A stretch of 13,165 nucleotides of DNA from positions 1 to 13,165 of the forward strand of contig JAGCUM010000006.1 in assembly GCA_017962865.1 (NCBI GenBank), in the 5' to 3' direction. Below are positions 7,334 to 13,165 of this stretch, piece by piece. This DNA is from Spirochaetales bacterium. Its GTDB lineage: Bacteria; Spirochaetota; Spirochaetia; Sphaerochaetales; Sphaerochaetaceae. The stretch's first letter is position 1, and each line of letters begins with the position of its first letter. Made by a program: the position numbers and the translations under genes. The notes below the pieces were generated by a model, which ran no database searches, was not told the origin of the DNA, and was given only the letters and a program-made list of their open reading frames with translations.

Positions 7334-8254
7334 ATGAATCGTCTATACGGTGTGAAGCTGTACGACCCCCGTTTCTGCACAGGCAGGACGATCGACCTCC
7401 TTCAGGAGGCAGGCTTCAACACCGTATATCTCGGTCGGGATGCCCTTGTCCCGGCCTTTACGGAGGAGCTCTCTTCACGAGGGCTCTTCTGGAACATTGT
7501 CGAGCCGGTTTTCCTCGCCTCCGAGGGCGAGGATCTGGCCGTTCTGGAGGACGGAAGTCTTGCTTCCGATGACTGGGTGCGTTTCGTGTGCCCCACGGAT
7601 GCAGACCACCTGATGAGAGTGAGCGAGCGCATCGCTTCCGATATCAGGACCTTCGATCCTCCGGGAGTATCCCTGGATTTCCTTCGGTTCTTCCAGTTCT
7701 GGGAAATGACTAGTCCGACAGCCGAGGCCTCGAGCCTTCCCAGAAGCTGCTCCTGCGCAAGGTGCAGGGCCCAGAGACTGGGCATGGACAGGCCGGAATT
7801 CTGGAGGCAGAACATAGTTGAGCAGACAGCCCTCCAGCTGTGCTCACTGGCCAGGCAGACAAAGCCCGAGCTTGAGATCGGCATTCATTGTGTTCCTTGG
7901 AAGAGGGACATGTATGATGGCGCGATTGTAAACATTATCGGCCAAAATTTCGGCAATCTTGCTGAAATAGGCGATTATCTGACCCCGATGGTCTACCATC
8001 ACATGATGCATAGGGAGCCCTCCTACATAAGGGATTTCCTGCAGGATATGGAGAGCCTGGGGTGCAATGAGATCCTTCCTTCCATACAGGTCAAGAAGGC
8101 CTACAGGGAGGATGAGATGAGCAAAGAGGAATTCGGAGAAGCCCTGGGCTATGCACTTGAAAGCCCCTCCAAGGGAGTTCTCCTCTACAAATGGGAAGAT
8201 CTGGTCGATGATCCCGAGCGTATGGACATCGTGAAGTCCATGCTCAGGAGCTGA
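7334..8254 (+). CDS. Cytoplasmic TIM-barrel-like putative glycoside hydrolase with CxCxxC cluster
   Basis: The 306-residue protein has no signal peptide or membrane segment, so it should be cytoplasmic. I do not recognise a named family. The pattern resembles hypothetical glycosidase-like TIM barrels (COG1649/DUF4015-type): alternating short beta strands, PGVSLDFLRFFQFWE (110-124, with Asp115 and Glu124 as possible acidic active-site residues), NIVEP (54-58), IGIHCVPW (182-189), DYLTPMVYHHM (214-224) and GVLLYKWEDL (281-290). A cluster C139-x-C141-xx-C144 resembles the short CxCxxC pattern in several putative glycosidases and could be a structural metal site. It begins four nt after the permease stop, with AAGGG upstream, and sits inside the transport operon. 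A role in trimming imported oligosaccharide is inferred; catalytic activity is not shown by a defined motif. Confidence 0.8.
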   Translation: MNRLYGVKLYDPRFCTGRTIDLLQEAGFNTVYLGRDALVPAFTEELSSRGLFWNIVEPVFLASEGEDLAVLEDGSLASDDWVRFVCPTDADHLMRVSERIASDIRTFDPPGVSLDFLRFFQFWEMTSPTAEASSLPRSCSCARCRAQRLGMDRPEFWRQNIVEQTALQLCSLARQTKPELEIGIHCVPWKRDMYDGAIVNIIGQNFGNLAEIGDYLTPMVYHHMMHREPSYIRDFLQDMESLGCNEILPSIQVKKAYREDEMSKEEFGEALGYALESPSKGVLLYKWEDLVDDPERMDIVKSMLRS

Positions 8255-8276
8255 CCTGGTTATAAAGGAAGTACAT

Positions 8277-9269
8277 ATGAAGAAGAAGTTTTTGAGCCTT
8301 GCTTTTTATGTCGCCATCGTGACAATGTTGTTCGTTCTGGTTCTGGCAGTTTCCTGCAAGAAGCAGGAGAAGGCCGAAGCCGTACAGGCAGCGGCAGAAC
8401 CGAAGATAGATTACGGTCCGAGCATCCCGCCCGAGAAGACCGCCAAGGTCACCTGGGCAGGCTGCAGAAGATCCGATTACGGTTGGAAGGAAGCCATGTT
8501 CAAGCGCGAGCCGTCCGCAGAGGACTGGATCGGATATGCAGGACGCATGGGAGCAGAGTATGAGGGAAGCATTCCTTCCTTCATCTGGATCGTCGGTTCC
8601 ATCACAGGAAACGAGGGTGCCCAGAGATGCTCGGTCAACTTCCCCGTGGGACAGAAGATCGAAGGTGTCGAGGATTTCCCTGCCGACATGAACAAGGCTT
8701 TCCTCGATATGTGTGACGAGAAGGGCTATTCCGTCTGGCTCCAGGTCGAGCCCGGCGACTGCGACCTCGTTCCGCTGGCAAAGGCCACGATGGAGTACTA
8801 CAAGGACCACAAGTGCGTCAAGGGCTTCGGCGTCGACGTCGAGTGGTTCCAGACCAGGAACCCCGATGTTCCCGCAGGTTACGGCACGAAGATCACCGAC
8901 GAGCTTGCAAAGGAACTTGATGAGGCCATCAAGAGCGTAGATCCTCGCTTCACGCTCTTCCTCAAGCACTGGGACGGAGGCTGGATGCCGCCGACATACC
9001 GTTCGGACATCATCTTCGTGAACGACAGCCAGTACTTCGACAACCTGGAGAAGATGAAGAGCTTCTTCACCGCATGGGCAGACCGCTATTATCCCAACCC
9101 GGTCATGTTCCAGATCGGCTATCCCGCAGACTACGATGTCTGGGGAAAACTTGAGAATCCCAAGGGAGAGCTGGGAGCAATCCTTGCCGAGGACGTCAAG
9201 GATGACCAGCACGTAGGTATCATATGGGTCGACTTCAGCCTGAGGACGGCCATGCAGAAAGGTAAGTAA
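8277..9269 (+). CDS. Lipoprotein of unrecognised barrel-like family, paralogue A
   Basis: The 330-residue product has a lipoprotein signal (lipobox AVSC, Cys27), a short Ala/Glu/Lys linker, then one domain. It is clearly paralogous to the next gene. Eight short hydrophobic strand-like segments are regularly spaced: VTWAGCR (58-64), FIWIVGS (102-108), VWLQVEPG (153-160), KGFGVDVEW (182-190), FTLFLKHW (225-232), IIFVNDSQ (245-252), PVMFQIGY (275-282) and VGIIWVDF (313-320). That is the arrangement expected of a (beta/alpha)8 barrel. Glu189 in DVEW and Glu158 in VEPG lie at strand ends and are conserved in the paralogue, as are Trp and Asp near the C-terminus, so a surface glycosidase or sugar-binding barrel is plausible. 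DVEW recalls the DxE of GH18 but the full GH18 signature is absent. The start has GGAAG five nt upstream; the gap to the next gene is 3 nt. Function unknown. Confidence 0.85.
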   Translation: MKKKFLSLAFYVAIVTMLFVLVLAVSCKKQEKAEAVQAAAEPKIDYGPSIPPEKTAKVTWAGCRRSDYGWKEAMFKREPSAEDWIGYAGRMGAEYEGSIPSFIWIVGSITGNEGAQRCSVNFPVGQKIEGVEDFPADMNKAFLDMCDEKGYSVWLQVEPGDCDLVPLAKATMEYYKDHKCVKGFGVDVEWFQTRNPDVPAGYGTKITDELAKELDEAIKSVDPRFTLFLKHWDGGWMPPTYRSDIIFVNDSQYFDNLEKMKSFFTAWADRYYPNPVMFQIGYPADYDVWGKLENPKGELGAILAEDVKDDQHVGIIWVDFSLRTAMQKGK

Positions 9270-9272
9270 AGC

Positions 9273-10172
9273 ATGAAGAGAATACTGATTGTTTGTGCAC
9301 TGATTATGGTTACAGCATTTGCCATGACATCCTGTGATGACCAGCTGAATTCGGGCCCCTGCACTGTCAGGTGGGCCGGAATCAGAATCTCGAGCTACGG
9401 CATGAGAAGCAGTTTCGGAAAGGACAATTTCCCTGATGAGACCACCATGGCCGGCTTTGCCCAGAAGATGGCAGGCTGCTATGAGGGAAGCAACGGGGCA
9501 TATATCCTGATTGTAGGAACCATGAGCGGTGACGATACCTGTCAGCTCGCTTTCCCCGTCACGGGCAAGAACGACTATATCCGCGGAGCAGATGACGACA
9601 GATATGAGTCATACCTCGACAAGTGTGATGAGCTTGGAATCGATGTTTGGCTTCAGGTCGAGCCCGGCTATGCCGATCTCGAGAAGCTTGCCGAAATCGT
9701 AATGAACCGCTACAAGCATCACAGCAGCGTCAAGGGCTTCGGAATCGATGTCGAGTGGCACAAGCCCATCGAGGGTACCGACGAAGGTACCAAGCTCAGC
9801 GATGCCGATGCCAAGAAGGTCCTGAACAAGGTCAGAAGCATCAATCCCGAATACACCGTGTTCGTGAAGCACTGGATGCAGCGCCAGCTTCCCACCAAGA
9901 TGGAAGGCCTCATCTACGTCAACGACAGCCAGCAGTTCGAAGACATGAATCATGTCATCAACGAGTTCACCGAGTGGGCCAGCTACTATGCACCGCAGCC
10001 GGTCATGTTCCAGATCGGTTACAACGCAGATAAGCCCATCTGGAATGCATATACCAACCCCGCCAAGGAGTTCGGCCAGGCCATCGTCGACAGATGCAAT
10101 TCCGGAAACGATGTAGGTATCATCTGGGTTGACTTCACGCTCAGCCAGGTAATCAACAAGACGAATCTGTAG
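9273..10172 (+). CDS. Lipoprotein of unrecognised barrel-like family, paralogue B
   Basis: The 299-residue product has a lipoprotein signal (lipobox MTSC, Cys21) and is a tandem paralogue of the gene before it, at roughly 40-50% identity judged by eye across the whole domain. Shared blocks are WAGxRxSxYG (34-43), YEGS (70-73), DKCDE-G-VWLQVEPG (116-132), VKGFGIDVEW (153-162, with Glu161), VFVKHW (196-201), IYVNDSQ-F (214-222), FTEWASYYAPQPVMFQIGY (232-250) and VGIIWVDFTL (281-290). It lacks most of the linker of paralogue A, so the domain sits close to the membrane anchor. Three nt separate it from paralogue A; its SD-like AAAGGTAAG lies in the end of that gene. Retention of both copies within a transport operon suggests related but distinct substrates or a heteromeric surface complex. 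The function is not known. Confidence 0.85.
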   Translation: MKRILIVCALIMVTAFAMTSCDDQLNSGPCTVRWAGIRISSYGMRSSFGKDNFPDETTMAGFAQKMAGCYEGSNGAYILIVGTMSGDDTCQLAFPVTGKNDYIRGADDDRYESYLDKCDELGIDVWLQVEPGYADLEKLAEIVMNRYKHHSSVKGFGIDVEWHKPIEGTDEGTKLSDADAKKVLNKVRSINPEYTVFVKHWMQRQLPTKMEGLIYVNDSQQFEDMNHVINEFTEWASYYAPQPVMFQIGYNADKPIWNAYTNPAKEFGQAIVDRCNSGNDVGIIWVDFTLSQVINKTNL

Positions 10173-10182
10173 TAGGAGAAAC

Positions 10183-11187
10183 ATGGTAACAATCAAGGAT
10201 GTAGCACAGCTAGCAGGTGTCTCTCACACCACGGTCTCACTTGCCCTCCGCAATTCACCCAGTATCACTGCCGATACCAAGGCAAAGGTACTGGCTGCGG
10301 CGAAGAAGCTGAACTATCACCCGAACCACCTTGCACGCTCGCTGGTAAGCGGAAAGACTTATGTCATAGGCGTCGTGGCCAACTTCTTCTCGTCCACGTT
10401 CGAGATGGAGATTCTCAAGGGCATAGAGCAGAGCATCAGGTCGATGGAGACCGAGTATGTGATCAACCTCTTCGCAACCCTGGAGAAGAACGAGCAGGTA
10501 TTGACCGATATCTGCCTGGGCAAGCACGCCGACGGCGTAATCCTGCTTTCGATAAGCCCGTCGCAGGAAGTTATCCAGCTCTACAACGACAACAAGTGTC
10601 CGATGATAGTCGTGGACGAGAAGGCCGAAGGTGCCATCGAGATCGTCATGGACAACTATCACGGTGCCTACATGGCCACCGAGCACCTGATCAATTCAGG
10701 GCGCAGGAACCTTGCCATCGTTCTTGGAGACAGCAACCGCGAGGAGCTGGGACTGTCCCAGAAGGAACGCAAGGAAGGCTTCCTGCAGGCCATAAAGGAC
10801 CATGACCTGACGTTCAATCCGAGGAATATCTTCTACATAGAGGACTATTATTTCGAGGAAGGCCAGGTCGTGTTCAAGAGAATGCAGCGCTACGGCTCAG
10901 ATATTGATGGCATTTTCTGCGCTGCAGGTGATATAGTGGCATCAGGAATAATCCTTGAAGCCAAGACGGAGCACGTCAACATCCCGCGTGAGCTTTCCAT
11001 TGTAGGCTATGATGATGTGATGTCGTCTTCGTTGATAGACCCGCCGCTGACCAGCATCCGCCAGCCGCTCTTCCAGATCGGGAAGAACGCATATGCCAGG
11101 ATGGTGCGTCTTCTGGAGGGAAATGAGGAATACAAGCCGAACAAGTTTGTATATGAACCGCAATTGATTACCAGGTCTTCGGTATGA
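10183..11187 (+). CDS. LacI/GalR-family transcriptional regulator
   Basis: The 334-residue protein has the standard length and layout of the LacI family. The N-terminal helix-turn-helix reads VTIKDVAQLAGVSHTTVSLA (2-21), followed by the hinge region YHPNHLARSLVSGKT (45-59), where Leu54 should enter the minor groove at a central CG. The periplasmic-binding-protein-like effector domain starts at YVIGVVANFFSS and ends with GYDDVMSSSLIDPPLTSIRQ, a canonical segment. It has AGGAG four nt before its ATG and follows the lipoprotein pair after 10 nt, so it is probably cotranscribed and autoregulated. The CG-centred repeated sites at 3506 and 3618 fit its expected operator type, making it the likely local sugar-responsive repressor. 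The inducer and the direction of control are inferred. Confidence 0.95.
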   Translation: MVTIKDVAQLAGVSHTTVSLALRNSPSITADTKAKVLAAAKKLNYHPNHLARSLVSGKTYVIGVVANFFSSTFEMEILKGIEQSIRSMETEYVINLFATLEKNEQVLTDICLGKHADGVILLSISPSQEVIQLYNDNKCPMIVVDEKAEGAIEIVMDNYHGAYMATEHLINSGRRNLAIVLGDSNREELGLSQKERKEGFLQAIKDHDLTFNPRNIFYIEDYYFEEGQVVFKRMQRYGSDIDGIFCAAGDIVASGIILEAKTEHVNIPRELSIVGYDDVMSSSLIDPPLTSIRQPLFQIGKNAYARMVRLLEGNEEYKPNKFVYEPQLITRSSV

Positions 11188-11195
11188 TGGCCCGG

Positions 11196-11224
11196 AATTC
11201 AATAATAAATTAAGAAATTGAATT
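11196..11224. repeat. AT-rich inverted repeat between regulator and outer-membrane gene
   Basis: AATTCAAT (11196-11203) and ATTGAATT (11217-11224) are perfect 8-bp arms separated by 13 nt, in the 73-nt gap after the regulator stop. The stem is entirely weak pairs and no U-run follows, so it is not a convincing intrinsic terminator. It could be a protein-binding site for the downstream gene. No clear promoter boxes are visible in this gap. Confidence 0.35.
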
Positions 11225-11260
11225 GATAGTTTCAGAAAAGAACATCGAAAGGAGTTGAAA

Positions 11261-12400
11261 ATGAAGAGACTAGTAACAACAGTTCTTATCGCAATGATTG
11301 CCTTTGTCGCATTTGCCGGTATTTCGGTGACATTGGACACAATCACATCTTTCAGCGGCAACAAGGTCTACGATCCGCAGAGCGAGATGAGAGAAGGTTT
11401 CAGAGTTACCGGTGCAGAGCCCGATGACACTGCCCACGGTGGAGATGTCATAGGCGAGTTCACTGCCGTCATGGGCAAGGACAGCGTCGCATCCGCATCA
11501 GTCAGCGTCCGCTTCAGGACACCCAAGTCAAAGTATGAGGGAGCTGATGTAAAGATTCATGGTTGGGATATCACAGCCAGAATTGCCAGCGGACTGAAGA
11601 TTTCAGTCGGAAACACCGCCTACGAGGTTTTCACAGAGACAATCAGCTGGGAGCCGGTTTCCGGAGCTGGTCTCTTCGAGCAGGGTAACAACAGATTCTA
11701 TATCGACTACACTCCTGATTTCCTCTCCGACCTCAACATCATCGCCGGTATCTCCGTGGGTGATGACGCAATGAAGCCCTGGAAGACCCTCCAGGTTGCA
11801 GCCATCTATGATATCCCGCAGGCAGTGAAGATCGCATTCGAGTTCCACAATGTCGCAGCCGACCTCGGCAGCGGAGTTGATGGCGACACAAAGGCTTTCA
11901 GTGCCCAGATCGACTATACCGGAACAGAGAACCTTGACCTTCTGGTCGGCTACAGCCTGGTCAGACAGGGTGGCTACACCGTCCAGCACAGAATCGACTT
12001 CCTCGGTTCTCTCTACACCGAGAAGTTCGGTCTCGAGCTCTATGATGCATACATCATGCGCCTCTATGAGGGTGAGAAGCCGGGTAACAGACTGGGCGCC
12101 AAGATCTCGTTCTATGCAACAGAGAAGCTGACTCCCTATGTCAAGCTGAACTGGTTCAAGAACTACGGCTATGCTGATTCAATGGTCGGTTTTGCCTGGG
12201 GTGACTGGCAGCTTTCACGTTCCGCAGCACGTCAGAGCGAGAGCCTGATCTGCCTCGATGCCGGATTCGGCCTCAACCTTTCCTCGACACTCTACGGAAG
12301 CATCGGCGGAGTCTTCAAGTTCAACCTCACCGAAGGTACAGCCAGCGACCAGAAGTTCTTCTGGGCCATCCCGCTCTGCCTGACAGCTTCATTCTCCTGA
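11261..12400 (+). CDS. Putative outer-membrane beta-barrel protein
   Basis: The 379-residue product has a cleavable signal peptide with likely cleavage after AFA (residue 19). The mature part is rich in alternating polar/hydrophobic strands with aromatic residues at strand ends, such as VSVRFRTP (81-88), NRFYIDYTP (144-152), KISFYATEKLTPYVKLNW (281-298), LDAGFGLNLS (332-341) and a terminal FFWAIPLCLTASFS, as expected for a transmembrane beta-barrel. I recognise no named porin family and see no TonB box or plug domain. The start at ATG 11261 is preferred over TTG 11255 because AAAGGAG ends six nt before it. It follows the regulator after 73 nt and precedes a lipoprotein after 28 nt. It may be the outer-membrane pore for the sugar handled by the operon, or a general surface protein; context alone supports the former. 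Confidence 0.7.
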   Translation: MKRLVTTVLIAMIAFVAFAGISVTLDTITSFSGNKVYDPQSEMREGFRVTGAEPDDTAHGGDVIGEFTAVMGKDSVASASVSVRFRTPKSKYEGADVKIHGWDITARIASGLKISVGNTAYEVFTETISWEPVSGAGLFEQGNNRFYIDYTPDFLSDLNIIAGISVGDDAMKPWKTLQVAAIYDIPQAVKIAFEFHNVAADLGSGVDGDTKAFSAQIDYTGTENLDLLVGYSLVRQGGYTVQHRIDFLGSLYTEKFGLELYDAYIMRLYEGEKPGNRLGAKISFYATEKLTPYVKLNWFKNYGYADSMVGFAWGDWQLSRSAARQSESLICLDAGFGLNLSSTLYGSIGGVFKFNLTEGTASDQKFFWAIPLCLTASFS

Positions 12401-12428
12401 TTTCAAGATCTGAAAATAGGTGGATAAC

Positions 12429-13165
12429 ATGAATAAGCTTCTTAAAAGCTTTGCATTGATATTCCTTGCTCTGGCGCTGGTCCTCGGACTCGGCGCCTGC
12501 AAGCAGGAGCCGGCACAGGAACATGTCCACACGTTCAGTGAGACATGGACTACCGACGGCCAGTACCATTGGCATGCCGCCACCTGTGAGCATACAGATC
12601 AGGTCGCGGACAAGGCCGCCCATACCCTCGGGACTCCGACCGTAAAGGCTGCCACATGTCTGGAGGCCGGTTCCAGTACTTCAACCTGTTCCGTCTGCGG
12701 TGCAACCGTTGTCGAGATCATCCCGGCTCTGGGTCATACCTATTCAACCGAGTGGGCACACGACGAAGCCTACCATTGGCATGTATCAAGCTGTGAGCAC
12801 ACCGGTCTGAAGGGTTCATTCGAGCCCCACACCTGGGACAGCTCGGAAGTCATCACTCCGTCTACCTGTGATGCAGAAGGAACGATCCGTTATACCTGCA
12901 AGTGCGGTGCAACCAAGGACGAGGCGCTTCCGCGTCATACCTTCGCTTCCGCATGGACCAGCGACGATACCTACCACTGGCATGCAGCCACCTGTGAGCA
13001 TACCGAGCAGGTTTCGGAGAAATCCGATCATGATTGGGGTACGGCTGTTGTCAACGGCAACGGAACCGGAACCTATACCTGTAAGATCTGCGGAAAGCAG
13101 GTCACAAAGGACCTTCCTGATACAATCCGCATGGTCACTGCCGGTCCCGGCGAGGATTCCTCCAA
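12429..13165 (+). CDS. Repeat-containing Cys/His-rich lipoprotein, 3' end cut by window edge
   Basis: An open frame of 245 codons continues past the right edge. It starts with a lipoprotein signal (lipobox GLGAC, Cys24), so the product should be anchored at the cell surface or periplasmic face. The mature part consists of three repeats starting at His34, His103 and His170. Each has HT(F/Y)xxxW, then YHWH...CEH (46-55, 115-124, 182-191), then a TC...YTC-CG unit (CSVCG 87-91, CKCG 157-160, CKICG 218-222). Pairs of Cys and His suggest metal binding or disulfide-stabilised modules, but no enzyme motif is present. Similar repeats occur in surface proteins of gut spirochaetes and Bacillota as I remember them; the function is unknown to me. 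AGGTGG five nt before ATG supports the start. Whether it belongs to the sugar system or is merely adjacent is uncertain. Confidence 0.85.
   Translation, partial: MNKLLKSFALIFLALALVLGLGACKQEPAQEHVHTFSETWTTDGQYHWHAATCEHTDQVADKAAHTLGTPTVKAATCLEAGSSTSTCSVCGATVVEIIPALGHTYSTEWAHDEAYHWHVSSCEHTGLKGSFEPHTWDSSEVITPSTCDAEGTIRYTCKCGATKDEALPRHTFASAWTSDDTYHWHAATCEHTEQVSEKSDHDWGTAVVNGNGTGTYTCKICGKQVTKDLPDTIRMVTAGPGEDSS
12528..12734 (+). repeat. Cys/His repeat unit 1 in lipoprotein (69 residues)
   Basis: Codes for residues 34-102 of the repeat lipoprotein. It contains YHWHAATCEH and CSVCG, and ends with PALG before the next HTY. Confidence 0.75.
12735..12935 (+). repeat. Cys/His repeat unit 2 in lipoprotein (67 residues)
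   Basis: Codes for residues 103-169. It is the most divergent unit, with YHWHVSSCEH and a contracted CKCG in place of CxxCG. Confidence 0.75.
12936..13115 (+). repeat. Cys/His repeat unit 3 in lipoprotein (about 60 residues)
   Basis: Codes for residues 170-229. YHWHAATCEHTEQV closely repeats unit 1 (YHWHAATCEHTDQV); the second half lacks the TC before the YTCKICG pair. Different sequence follows, which may start a distinct domain beyond the window. Confidence 0.7.

Noticed and set aside
8244..9212. Long antisense open frame (322 codons) opposite lipoprotein paralogue A
   Set aside because: The paralogue on the plus strand has a signal peptide, SD and a conserved homologue next door; the antisense frame has no recognisable features.
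8277..10172. Assignment of the lipoprotein pair to GH18 because of the GFGxDVEW block
   Set aside because: The GH18 signature DxxDxDxE is not complete and the rest of the domain does not match, so only a general barrel resemblance is claimed.
12401..12428. Possible terminator hairpin (TTTCA...TGAAA) after the outer-membrane protein gene
   Set aside because: The stem is five weak pairs, lacks a U-tract, and the SD of the next gene follows at once, so readthrough is more likely.
1..13165. CRISPR arrays, tRNA or rRNA genes, insertion sequences, transposases or phage genes
   Set aside because: I found no regularly spaced short DNA repeats, no tRNA-like cloverleaf, no rRNA-like sequence and no recombinase or transposase motifs in the window.

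Overview
The window is a carbohydrate-utilisation locus arranged around one divergent promoter region, probably from a gut-type spirochaete (Spirochaetota, Treponema/Sphaerochaeta-like). The evidence for the host is a double-membrane cell plan (several lipoproteins with spirochaete-style lipoboxes ending in VSC, TSC or GAC, plus a signal-peptide protein that looks like an outer-membrane beta-barrel), ABC/LacI sugar genes, moderately GC-rich coding DNA and AT-rich intergenic DNA. The phylum is an inference from gene style; there is no rRNA or marker gene here.

Minus strand, left part (3447 down to 1): a GH94-type inverting disaccharide/oligosaccharide phosphorylase followed after 21 nt by a phosphohexomutase that runs off the left edge. 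Together they would convert an imported beta-linked sugar to a hexose-1-phosphate and then a hexose-6-phosphate.

Centre (3448-3753): a 306-nt AT-rich divergent control region. It carries two identical 13-bp copies of a CG-centred pseudo-palindrome typical of LacI-family operators, a third weaker related site, an 8-bp-arm inverted repeat, and a perfect TATAAT facing the phosphorylase.

Plus strand, 3754-11187: a tight seven-gene run (gaps of -4 to 22 nt). It encodes a CUT1 solute-binding lipoprotein, two permeases (the second with an unusually large extracytoplasmic insertion and an extra N-terminal membrane segment), a cytoplasmic TIM-barrel-like putative glycosidase with a CxCxxC cluster, two tandem paralogous lipoproteins of an unrecognised barrel-like family, and a LacI-family regulator. 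No ABC ATPase is present, so a shared ATPase encoded elsewhere is presumably used.

Plus strand, 11261-13165: a putative outer-membrane beta-barrel protein and a lipoprotein made of about 68-residue Cys/His-rich repeats (YHWH...CEH and CxxCG), cut by the right edge.

Working model (inference): the barrel protein passes an oligosaccharide across the outer membrane; the paired lipoproteins bind or trim it; the ABC system imports it; the cytoplasmic putative glycosidase and the GH94 phosphorylase break it down; the mutase feeds glycolysis or amino-sugar metabolism; and the LacI regulator controls both arms through the repeated operators. The most novel parts are the tandem lipoprotein family and the cytoplasmic CxCxxC protein, neither of which I can assign to a named enzyme family.
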